Origin: Sediminicola sp. YIK13
GTDB lineage: Bacteria; Bacteroidota; Bacteroidia; Flavobacteriales; Flavobacteriaceae
Direction of reading: 5' to 3'
DNA length: 64,000 nucleotides
Assembly: GCF_001430825.1 (NCBI RefSeq)
Contig: NZ_CP010535.1
Coordinates: 3,390,501 to 3,454,500 of the forward strand
The notes under the pieces are model-generated. The model worked only from the letters and a program-made list of their open reading frames with translations, made no database searches and had not been told where the DNA came from. Both the position numbers and the translations under genes were made by a program. Shown in pieces: positions 10,015 to 17,408 of the stretch (its first letter is position 1; each line of letters starts with the position of its first letter).

Positions 10015-10695
10015 TTATTTGTCGTCCCTTACTAATATTTCATCGATCATGCCATATTTCAAGGCCTCATTGGCTTTCATCCAATAGTCCCTGTCACTAT
10101 CCTCGTTCACCTTTTCAAAAGTCTGTCCGGAATGCTTGGAAATGATCTGGTACAACTCATCTTTAAGCTTAAGAATTTCCCTAGCAGTAATCTCTATATC
10201 GCTTGCCTGTCCCTGTGCACCACCTAAAGGTTGGTGAATCATAACACGGGAATGTGTTAACCCACTGCGCTTACCTTTTTCGCCTGCGCACAATAATACA
10301 GCTCCCATGGAAGCGGCAATACCAGTACAGATAGTTGCCACATCTGGTTTTATAAATTGCATGGTGTCATAAATTCCTAGACCAGCATATACACTTCCTC
10401 CCGGAGAGTTGATGTAGATCTGAATGTCCTTGGAGGCATCCGCACTTTCCAAAAACAACAATTGTGCCTGTACAATATTGGCGACCTGGTCATTGATGCC
10501 GGTTCCTAAAAAAATGATCCTATCCATCATCAATCTGGAAAAAACATCCATTGCAATAGCATTTAGTTGTCTTTCCTCAATAATGTTGGGGGTCATTGCC
10601 GACGGATACATGGTACTCATGATTTTGTCATAGTACATGCTGCTGATCCCTTGGTCTTTTATAGCGTAGTTTTTGAACTCTTTTCCGTAATCCAT
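10015..10695 (-). CDS. clpP: ATP-dependent Clp protease proteolytic subunit ClpP
   Basis: Serine protease subunit of 226 residues forming the tetradecameric Clp chamber. The catalytic serine lies in GIAASMGAVLL and the histidine in RVMIHQPLGG, followed by an Asp further on. I chose the start at 10695 (MDYGKEFKNYAIKD) rather than the longer frame at 10755, whose extra 20 residues overlap the tig terminator and look non-coding. The N-terminal stretch before the family core is longer than in E. coli, which is usual for Bacteroidota ClpP. Lies between tig and clpX. Confidence 0.96.
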   Translation of the reverse strand: MDYGKEFKNYAIKDQGISSMYYDKIMSTMYPSAMTPNIIEERQLNAIAMDVFSRLMMDRIIFLGTGINDQVANIVQAQLLFLESADASKDIQIYINSPGGSVYAGLGIYDTMQFIKPDVATICTGIAASMGAVLLCAGEKGKRSGLTHSRVMIHQPLGGAQGQASDIEITAREILKLKDELYQIISKHSGQTFEKVNEDSDRDYWMKANEALKYGMIDEILVRDDK

Positions 10696-10723
10696 GTGTT
10701 TTCTTCGATATTTTTTTTGAAAC

Positions 10724-10756
10724 AAAAAAAGGTGCCGAAAAATAATTTCCGGCACC
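10724..10756 (-). terminator. Terminator after trigger factor
   Basis: On the minus strand GGTGCCGGAAA pairs with TTTCGGCACC (one mismatch or bulge) followed directly by a run of seven T, between the tig stop and the clpP start. Some read-through into clpP is likely given the conserved tig-clpP-clpX order, or clpP may have its own promoter here. Confidence 0.65.
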
Positions 10757-10784
10757 GTAAAGATACTTAAATTATTTTTGAAAA

Positions 10785-12107
10785 CTACCCATAAACTTCT
10801 TTCACAAAGTTCTCGTAGGTCACTTCTTTAGTTTTCAAATTTGCTTTCTCCTTGTATAGTTTTAATAGTTTCTGGCTCATCAATTGTTCAGACAATCTGC
10901 GAACCTCGTCTTGGTTGGATAAAACCCTTGCAGCAATATTGTCCAATTCTTCCTCTTTAGGATCCATTTGTCCAAATTGTGCCATTTGAGTTTTGATAAA
11001 ACCTTTGGCGAAATCTTTTAACTCGTCAAATTGTACTTGAATATCGTTTTCTTTAATGATCTTGCCCTCGATCAATTGATAACGCAAACCTTTTTCAGAT
11101 TTTTCATATTCTGCCTTGGCCTCTTCTTCTGTCAACGGTTTTTCACCGGTAGACTGTATCCATTTTGTTAAGAAGTCTGCCGGAAGGTCAAATTTTGTAT
11201 TTTCAATAAAATACTCGGTAACATCATTCAGTAATTTCTGATCTGCTTGTTGCTCAAATTGCTTTTCAGAATCTTCTTTTATTCTTGCTTCTAGCTCTTT
11301 CTTAGACGTAACCACATCTTTTCCGAAAAGCTTATCGAACAACTCTTGGTCCAATTTAGCTGGTTCCCTTTCGTTGATCTCTTCAACCGTAAAAGTAACC
11401 TCGATGTCTAAATTTTCTGCTTTATCTGCCTGTATTCCCAAGATATTGGCAAGAAGGTGATCTTCTTTGAATAAACCTTTGGTTTTTAAGGTGACTACAT
11501 CTCCCGCTTTTTTGCCCAAAAGACTGTCGATTGCCTTTTTGTTTGAGATTTGATCTAGCTCAAGAGTTGATTTCTTGTCTATTCCTTCCTCTTCATTTTT
11601 GAAAACTCCAGTGATTTCATCTTTTTTGCCAGCCTCGGTTTTATTTACCAATTTCCCGTATTGTTTTTGAATACGTTCAACTTGCTCGTCAATCATTTTC
11701 TTGTCGGCAACAATTTGGTAATGGGTAATGGCTTTTTTGGATTTAAGATTTATCTCAAAGCTCGGAGCCAATCCCAATTCGAATTCAAAATCCAAATCTT
11801 CGGCATCCCAGTTAAAATTGTCCTGTTGTTTTGGAAGTGGGTTACCAAGAACATCCAATTTTTCTTCGGTAAGGTATTTGTTCAGGTTATCCTGAAGAAG
11901 TTTGTTGACTTCATCAACCAAAACGGCTTTCCCGTATTGTTTTTTTATCAAGCCCATTGGAACCTGGCCTTTTCTAAAACCTGGGATATTGGCTGACTTT
12001 CTATAGTCCTTTAATATATTTTCTACTTTGTCCTTGTAATCGTCCTTTGTAATGGCAACTTTTACAACAGCATTTAACTCGTCAATCTGCTCTTTTGTGA
12101 TGTTCAT
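10785..12107 (-). CDS. tig: Trigger factor (ribosome-associated chaperone)
   Basis: Chaperone and peptidyl-prolyl isomerase of 440 residues that meets nascent chains at the ribosome exit. The ribosome-binding domain contains the signature-like NIPGFRKGQVPMGLIKKQYG around residues 37-56 (the FRKG loop docks on the ribosome), then a divergent FKBP-type middle part and a helical C-terminal region. The start at 12107 (MNITKEQIDELN) matches the family; the frame could extend to 12173 but the added residues are not family-like. First gene of the tig-clpP-clpX run, consistent with joint handling of protein folding and degradation. Confidence 0.95.
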   Translation of the reverse strand: MNITKEQIDELNAVVKVAITKDDYKDKVENILKDYRKSANIPGFRKGQVPMGLIKKQYGKAVLVDEVNKLLQDNLNKYLTEEKLDVLGNPLPKQQDNFNWDAEDLDFEFELGLAPSFEINLKSKKAITHYQIVADKKMIDEQVERIQKQYGKLVNKTEAGKKDEITGVFKNEEEGIDKKSTLELDQISNKKAIDSLLGKKAGDVVTLKTKGLFKEDHLLANILGIQADKAENLDIEVTFTVEEINEREPAKLDQELFDKLFGKDVVTSKKELEARIKEDSEKQFEQQADQKLLNDVTEYFIENTKFDLPADFLTKWIQSTGEKPLTEEEAKAEYEKSEKGLRYQLIEGKIIKENDIQVQFDELKDFAKGFIKTQMAQFGQMDPKEEELDNIAARVLSNQDEVRRLSEQLMSQKLLKLYKEKANLKTKEVTYENFVKEVYG

Positions 12108-12213
12108 CTCTGTATCGAATTTTACATAAATAAAATGGGATGCAAAAGTAGTACATTTTAATAAGTTCGCCAAGTTTTTAAATTACTGAATGTCAAACCG
12201 TAACTCAAATATT

Positions 12214-12555
12214 TTAATCGTCTTTTAGGAGAGAATATAATACGGATTGTAGAAAGGACAGTAAAAGACTAAAAAGCAGGGCCCACCATATATTGGTAAC
12301 CTCAAAACCAGATATCAGATTATCGGCCAAAAGGATAATAATGGCATTGATGATCAATAGGAAAAGGCCTAGGGTCAGAATGGTGATAGGCAGGGTCAAT
12401 ATGACCAATATCGGTTTCACTATAAAGTTCAAGAGGCTCAGGACAATAGCGACGATTATGGCTGTGGTATAGGAATCTACCCCAATCCCCGGTAAAATTT
12501 TTGCCAATATAACAACTGCAAGGGCACTCAATAAAATTCTTAGAATTAGTTTCAT
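12214..12555 (-). CDS. Small membrane protein, 'phage holin family' (Phage_holin_4_2 type)
   Basis: Very hydrophobic protein of 113 residues with about four membrane segments (KLILRILLSALAVVILAKIL, then segments near 30-50, 55-78 and 88-108). This matches the widespread bacterial family named after a phage holin; despite the name most members are chromosomal and of unknown function. There are no phage genes nearby, so a lysis role is unlikely. It stands upstream of tig on the same strand, 106 bp away. Confidence 0.8.
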   Translation of the reverse strand: MKLILRILLSALAVVILAKILPGIGVDSYTTAIIVAIVLSLLNFIVKPILVILTLPITILTLGLFLLIINAIIILLADNLISGFEVTNIWWALLFSLLLSFLQSVLYSLLKDD

Positions 12556-12714
12556 CTCTTAATTTTTAAGGTTTGGTCTTGTTAGTTATGATAAATGTAA
12601 ACAATAAATTGAAAAGCCAATGCCTACATCCAAGGTGTTTTGATTGCATTTTCTACAGCTGATCACAGGGCGTTTTTTAAATATAAACCGAATTTGGTGT
12701 TTGGCCCATCAGCC

Positions 12715-13485
12715 CTAATTTTTCATAAAGGCCATGGATTTTTCAAAAAATGCTTCTGGGTTTTCGGCATGAAGCCAATGTCCTGCCTTTGCTATTGTAT
12801 CCAATTCGGCTAATGGAAAATGTCTTTTTATTTCTGGGAGATCCTGCATGGTCACATATTCTGACTTGTCGCCTCTTAGGAATAAGGTAGGGCCTTGAAA
12901 ATTGGCGGTAGACCCAATATTTTCACCTACTTCCTCCATTTTTGTGCTCAATACGGGCAGGTTGAAACGGAAATTGAGCTTCTCCTTACTTTCCCAATAG
13001 AGGTTTTTAAGCAAGAATTGGCGTACCCCAAAATTGGTAATGTGCTTCGCCAATTGTTTGTCGGCCTCGGTTCTAGAACTGATAGTGCTAAGGTCTAAGG
13101 CATTTAGTCCGTTTAAAATTTCATCGTGATGGGGTGGGTAGTATTTGGGCGCAATATCGGCTACCAATAATTTGGAGACAGCATTGGGGTAGGTACAGGC
13201 CAACTGCATGGCTGTTTTTCCGCCCATGGAATGTCCGATCACGATCACATCCTTTAATTGATGATGTTCTATATAGTCATAGACGTCCTTGGCCAGCAGA
13301 TCGTAATTGAATTCGCTCGAGTGAAAGCTTTTTCCGTGGTTTCTCTGGTCCAGTAAATGAACTTCAAATTCCTCTTCTGCATATTGGGTACCCAAGGTCT
13401 TCCAGTTGTCAGACATGCCCAAAAAGCCGTGAAGTATCAACAAAGGGGTTCCTTTTCCTAAAATATTCGAATATAACAACGGCAT
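12715..13485 (-). CDS. Alpha/beta fold hydrolase (YbfF-like esterase)
   Basis: Serine hydrolase of 256 residues similar to the YbfF group of esterases. The oxyanion strand is HGFLGMSDNW (about residue 19), the nucleophile elbow VIGHSMGGKTA (Ser near residue 88) and the catalytic histidine AGHWLHAENPE near residue 237. No signal peptide, so cytoplasmic. Its ATG overlaps the stop of pdxJ by one base (TAATG arrangement), which indicates translational coupling. The natural substrate is unknown. A 159-bp gap without recognisable features follows before the small membrane protein gene. Confidence 0.87.
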   Translation of the reverse strand: MPLLYSNILGKGTPLLILHGFLGMSDNWKTLGTQYAEEEFEVHLLDQRNHGKSFHSSEFNYDLLAKDVYDYIEHHQLKDVIVIGHSMGGKTAMQLACTYPNAVSKLLVADIAPKYYPPHHDEILNGLNALDLSTISSRTEADKQLAKHITNFGVRQFLLKNLYWESKEKLNFRFNLPVLSTKMEEVGENIGSTANFQGPTLFLRGDKSEYVTMQDLPEIKRHFPLAELDTIAKAGHWLHAENPEAFFEKSMAFMKN

Positions 13486-14210
13486 TACTTCAGTTTGTTT
13501 AAATACATGTTCACTACATTCTCCAAACCTAGATAAAGCGATTCACAAATAAGGGCATGCCCAATGGAGACTTCTAAAAGATGGGGGATGTTTTCTTTGA
13601 AATATTTTATATTGTCCAAGCTAAGGTCGTGACCCGCGTTGATACCAAGACCTAAGCTATTGGCCATTTTTGCAGCTTCTATAAAAGGAAGGATTGCGGC
13701 CCTGCAGCGTTCTGCATCCCCTTCCAAATAGGATTTCGCATAGCTTTCTGTGTACAGTTCTATCCTGTCCGTTCCAGTTTCTGCGGCACCTTTAACCATT
13801 TTGGTATTGGCATCTACGAAAATTGAGGTACGTATACCGTTCTGTTTAAAAGTGGAGATTACCTCTTTCAGAAAATCTTTGTGTTTGATGGTGTCCCAAC
13901 CGGCATTGGAAGTAATGGCATCCACACTATCCGGAACCAAGGTAACTTGGGTTGGTTTTACTTCCAGCACCAGGTCCATGAATTTTTGCACAGGATTGCC
14001 CTCTATATTGAATTCGGTAGTGGCCACCTTTTTAAGGTCACGGGCGTCCTGATACCTTATGTGTCTTTCGTCTGGACGGGGATGTATGGTGATTCCTTCC
14101 GCTCCAAAAGCCTCTATATCCATAGCAACTTTGATAAGATCGGGAACATTTCCGCCCCTCGCATTTCTTAAAGTTGCTATTTTATTTACGTTTACACTGA
14201 GTTTTGTCAT
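13485..14210 (-). CDS. pdxJ: Pyridoxine 5'-phosphate synthase
   Basis: TIM-barrel enzyme of 241 residues that condenses 1-deoxyxylulose 5-phosphate with 3-amino-2-oxopropyl phosphate to pyridoxine 5'-phosphate (vitamin B6, DXP-dependent route). Visible hallmarks are [17 protein letters not shown] at the N-terminus, the glutamate-histidine region [13 protein letters not shown], and [12 protein letters not shown] near residue 195. Start [10 protein letters not shown] at 14210. The downstream esterase overlaps the stop by one base. Divergent from the CBS-NadK operon across an 89-bp gap. PLP from this route serves, among others, the three PLP-dependent enzymes of the methionine unit to the right. 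Confidence 0.96.
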   Translation of the reverse strand: MTKLSVNVNKIATLRNARGGNVPDLIKVAMDIEAFGAEGITIHPRPDERHIRYQDARDLKKVATTEFNIEGNPVQKFMDLVLEVKPTQVTLVPDSVDAITSNAGWDTIKHKDFLKEVISTFKQNGIRTSIFVDANTKMVKGAAETGTDRIELYTESYAKSYLEGDAERCRAAILPFIEAAKMANSLGLGINAGHDLSLDNIKYFKENIPHLLEVSIGHALICESLYLGLENVVNMYLNKLK

Positions 14211-14299
14211 GTTCTAATGCTGAATAATTCCACGCAAAAATACAAATAAGGCATGCTTTTTGCCATTATTAATTAGTAATTTGCATTATATTTAATATT

Positions 14300-14956
14300 A
14301 TGGAGATCCAATCCCGCATTATAAGAAATATCCCCGTATTTGAAATTGGGGATTCATTAAAGGAAGTTATCAAATTCTTTAAGGACACCACCTATTCCCA
14401 TGTGGCAGTGGCCGATGAAGATAAATTTGTGGGGCTATTAAGTGAAAATGACCTGGAGACCTTCGAAGGAAATAAAAAGATAGAAGATTATAGATTCAAC
14501 TTAGAGTCGTTTTTTGTAACCTTGGAAACTTCCTGGTTGGACGTTCTGGAGGTTTTTGCCCGAAATGAGGCCAATCTGATTCCAGTGATGGATATGGAAG
14601 AAAAAATGATAGGTTACTATAATCTAACAGATGTTGTTGCTTTGTTTATTGCCACTCCCTTTTTTACGGAACCTGGCGGCATACTCGTGATTGCTAAGGG
14701 AATCAAGGACTATTCTTTCAGTGAGATCGCACAGATTGTCGAAAGTAACAATTCCAAGTTGTTGGGAGGTTTTGTCTCCGATATGAAAAATGACGTGGTG
14801 CAGGTAACTATCAAAATTAGGGCTACAGAGATCAACGATATTATACAGACCTTTAGAAGGTACAACTACACTATACTTTTTGGCAATACGGACGATCAGT
14901 TTTTAGAGAACCTTAAACAACGTTCAAATTATTTGGATAAATATCTTAACGTTTAG
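14300..14956 (+). CDS. CBS-ACT domain protein (AcuB-like)
   Basis: Protein of 218 residues with a pair of CBS motifs in the first 130 residues (FKDTTYSHVAVADEDKFVG and ANLIPVMDMEEKMIGYYNL) and an ACT-like C-terminal part beginning at EPGGILVIAK. This order is that of AcuB-type regulatory proteins; CBS pairs normally bind adenine nucleotides. It ends 5 nt before nadK, so the two are an operon in which a nucleotide-sensing protein and NAD kinase are made together. A direct regulatory link is only an inference from position. Confidence 0.85.
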   Translation: MEIQSRIIRNIPVFEIGDSLKEVIKFFKDTTYSHVAVADEDKFVGLLSENDLETFEGNKKIEDYRFNLESFFVTLETSWLDVLEVFARNEANLIPVMDMEEKMIGYYNLTDVVALFIATPFFTEPGGILVIAKGIKDYSFSEIAQIVESNNSKLLGGFVSDMKNDVVQVTIKIRATEINDIIQTFRRYNYTILFGNTDDQFLENLKQRSNYLDKYLNV

Positions 14957-14961
14957 TATTT

Positions 14962-15843
14962 ATGAAGGTTGCCATATACGGTCAAACGTACCAAAATAAT
15001 GCCCTTGATTATGTTGTTGCTTTTTTGGACGAACTTCAAAAGACCGAATCTGAGGCTTATTTTGAAGAAGAATTCTATAAACTTTTATTTTCATCGGGGA
15101 AGCTGACGTCACATAAGACCTTTAATATGGTAAGCGGTTTGGACGATTCTTTCGACATGTTCGTCAGTTTTGGAGGGGATGGAACCATTCTGCGTGCCAT
15201 TACCTATGTCAGGGAATTGGATATCCCAGTAGTGGGAGTAAATACAGGAAGGTTGGGATTTTTATCGACCTTTAAAAAAGAGGATGTGCGTAAAGTGGTG
15301 CAGGAGTTCGTTTCCGGAGCCTATACCATTGTGGAGCGAAGTTTATTGGAGGTACATGCAGATGAGGCCATCCCAGAATTTGGCGACCTCAATTTTGCGC
15401 TTAACGAAATTACGGTAAGCCGCAAGGATACCACGTCTATGATTACCGTGGAGACCTATTTGAACAATGAGTATTTAACTTCCTATTGGGCAGACGGACT
15501 CATCGTTTCCACGCCAACGGGATCTACAGGATATTCCTTGAGTTGTGGTGGGCCTGTAATTGCCCCTACAGCAAAGTCTTTGGTGTTAACCCCAATTGCT
15601 CCGCACAACCTTAATGCCAGGCCCCTTGTGGTTTCTGATAATACCGAAGTACGACTGCGCGTATCTGGGCGCGAAGAATACCACCTGCTGTCTTTGGATT
15701 CACGTATCGCCACCCTAAAAAGCGGCAAAGAGATTTTGCTTAAAAAGGCGGGTTTTTCCATCAAGATGATCGAATATACTTCTGAGAGTTTTTTTAAAAC
15801 ACTTCGCAACAAATTGTTATGGGGGGAAGATCGCCGAAATTGA
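14962..15843 (+). CDS. nadK: NAD kinase
   Basis: Protein of 293 residues that phosphorylates NAD to NADP. It shows the family signature SFGGDGTILRAI (about residues 72-83), the NTGRLGFLSTF segment, and the STPTGSTGYSLSCGGP stretch that binds NAD. Start ATG at 14962, 5 nt after the CBS-ACT gene. NADP supply is relevant for outer neighbours such as dihydrofolate reductase and the ferredoxin/NADP reductase further right, though these are not linked by operon structure. Confidence 0.97.
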   Translation: MKVAIYGQTYQNNALDYVVAFLDELQKTESEAYFEEEFYKLLFSSGKLTSHKTFNMVSGLDDSFDMFVSFGGDGTILRAITYVRELDIPVVGVNTGRLGFLSTFKKEDVRKVVQEFVSGAYTIVERSLLEVHADEAIPEFGDLNFALNEITVSRKDTTSMITVETYLNNEYLTSYWADGLIVSTPTGSTGYSLSCGGPVIAPTAKSLVLTPIAPHNLNARPLVVSDNTEVRLRVSGREEYHLLSLDSRIATLKSGKEILLKKAGFSIKMIEYTSESFFKTLRNKLLWGEDRRN

Positions 15844-15906
15844 CCCCGTTATCGAACAATAAACGAAGCTAAATATTGTTTATCAAAAAGGAGACTACAA
15901 GTATGG

Positions 15907-15945
15907 CCATTTCACTAGGCTAAAAAGCTGAAATGGTTATATTTG
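15907..15945 (+). promoter_or_regulatory. Inverted repeat and -7 element ahead of porG
   Basis: An inverted repeat CCATTTCA (15907-15914) / TGAAATGG (15929-15936) is followed at once by TATATTTG (15938-15945), which fits the Bacteroidota -7 consensus TAnnTTTG. The leader to the porG ATG at 15962 would then be about ten bases. The hairpin has no U-run, so an operator is as likely as a nadK terminator. No clear -33 TTTG is seen. Confidence 0.4.
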
Positions 15946-15961
15946 CAAACTTTTGGGATTT

Positions 15962-16654
15962 ATGAGGACATTTTTTGTTGTTATTCTAGTAATGCTATTT
16001 GGTCAACTGAGCGCTCAAACCTACGAAGTGGGTATTTTTGCGGGAGGGGCCAATAACATTGGTGATGTTGGGAGAACCAACTACATTTTGCCTTCTGGTC
16101 CTGCGTTCGGAGGATTGTTCAAATGGAATAAGAGCAAGAGGTATGCATGGCGTGCAAGTGCCATATATGGAAAATTTACGGCAGATGATTTTAAATCGGA
16201 TATGCCTTCAAGACAAAATAGGGGGTATGTGATGGATAATTCCCTTTTGGAAGTGTCCGCCGGATTGGAATTTAATTTTGTGGAATATAATTTACATCGG
16301 TTAGGGCCTGCATTTACGCCTTATCTGTACACTGGGCTTACCTATTTCAGATATGATTATGCCTATTTTGATGCTGGACAGTTGCAGGAGATTGAAGGTG
16401 GACAAAGAGATGGGTCTTTTGCCATTCCCATGACGGTCGGGGCTAAACTCAGAATTAGCCAATTTTTAATTCTGGGGGCAGAAATAGGAGGTAGATATAC
16501 TTTTACGGATAATTTGGATGGCAGTAATCCAATGGGATCCAATTTTGAGCAGTTTAAATTTGGGAATGTTTTTAGTGATGATTGGTACGTTTTTTCAGGA
16601 ATGACCCTGACCTATACCTTTGGTAGGAAACCGTGTCGTGATTGCTTTGAGTAA
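15962..16654 (+). CDS. porG: Type IX secretion system protein PorG (DUF6089 family)
   Basis: Outer-membrane beta-barrel protein of 230 residues with a signal peptide (MRTFFVVILVMLFGQLSAQ). The mature start TYEVGIFAGGANNIGDVG and the overall barrel pattern match DUF6089/PorG, a component of the Bacteroidota type IX secretion system. In Porphyromonas gingivalis porG sits next to uppS, an Omp85 gene and two skp/ompH genes, exactly the order seen here, which supports the call. The frame could begin at a TTG at 15953, but ATG 15962 sets the signal peptide correctly. The protein ends TFGRKPCRDCFE, with two cysteines that could pair. Confidence 0.85.
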   Translation: MRTFFVVILVMLFGQLSAQTYEVGIFAGGANNIGDVGRTNYILPSGPAFGGLFKWNKSKRYAWRASAIYGKFTADDFKSDMPSRQNRGYVMDNSLLEVSAGLEFNFVEYNLHRLGPAFTPYLYTGLTYFRYDYAYFDAGQLQEIEGGQRDGSFAIPMTVGAKLRISQFLILGAEIGGRYTFTDNLDGSNPMGSNFEQFKFGNVFSDDWYVFSGMTLTYTFGRKPCRDCFE

Positions 16655-16663
16655 AATGGGATA

Positions 16664-17404
16664 ATGAACACTATAGAAGATATCAACAATCAGAATTTGC
16701 CGGTGCATTTGGCCATTATCATGGACGGTAATGGGAGGTGGGCCAAAAAACAGGGGAAATTGCGTGTTTTTGGTCATGAGAATGGCGTGAAGACAGTAAG
16801 GGAGACTGTGGAAAATTGTGCGAAGATCGGTATTGGATATCTTACCCTATATACTTTTTCTACCGAAAACTGGAACAGGCCAAAGCTGGAAGTGGATACC
16901 TTGATGAAAATTTTGGTCTCATCTCTTAAGAAAGAATTGAAAACCCTCCATAAAAACAACATCCGTTTAAATGCGATCGGCAATATAGACTCCTTGCCCA
17001 AGAAGGCCAATAAGGAGTTGAAGGAAGTGATGGAAAAAACATCGGAAAACTCTGGAATGACCCTGACTTTGGCACTGAGTTATGGTGCTAGGGAAGAAAT
17101 CAGAAATGCCGTGGAACAAATAAGTATCAAAGTTAAAAATAATATAATTTCTCCCGAAAAGATTGATGAAACGATTATAAATAACCATCTTTACACGCAT
17201 AATTTGCCAGATGTAGATCTCCTAATAAGGACTAGCGGAGAGCGTAGAATAAGCAATTTTTTACTTTGGCAGATTGCATATGCCGAATTATATTTTATTG
17301 ATGTATTTTGGCCCGATTTTAAAGAGCATCATTTGGTAGAGGCCATTATAAATTACCAAAACAGAGAACGAAGATTTGGAAAAACTAGCGAACAACTTAA
17401 CTAG
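16664..17404 (+). CDS. uppS: Isoprenyl transferase (undecaprenyl diphosphate synthase)
   Basis: Cis-prenyltransferase of 246 residues that extends farnesyl diphosphate to the C55 carrier lipid for cell wall and O-antigen synthesis. Signature motifs are all present: IIMDGNGRWAKKQGKLRVFG near residue 18 with the catalytic Asp, YTLYTFSTENW-type segment (LTLYTFSTENWNRP), and RTSGERRISNFLLWQIAYAE near residue 192. Starts 9 nt after porG and ends 4 nt before bamA, so the three are one transcript devoted to envelope building. Confidence 0.97.
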   Translation: MNTIEDINNQNLPVHLAIIMDGNGRWAKKQGKLRVFGHENGVKTVRETVENCAKIGIGYLTLYTFSTENWNRPKLEVDTLMKILVSSLKKELKTLHKNNIRLNAIGNIDSLPKKANKELKEVMEKTSENSGMTLTLALSYGAREEIRNAVEQISIKVKNNIISPEKIDETIINNHLYTHNLPDVDLLIRTSGERRISNFLLWQIAYAELYFIDVFWPDFKEHHLVEAIINYQNRERRFGKTSEQLN

Positions 17405-17408
17405 CGAT

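Noticed and set aside
12214-12555. 'Phage holin family' protein as sign of a prophage
   Set aside because: No other phage gene, attachment site or base-composition change nearby; the family is mostly chromosomal.
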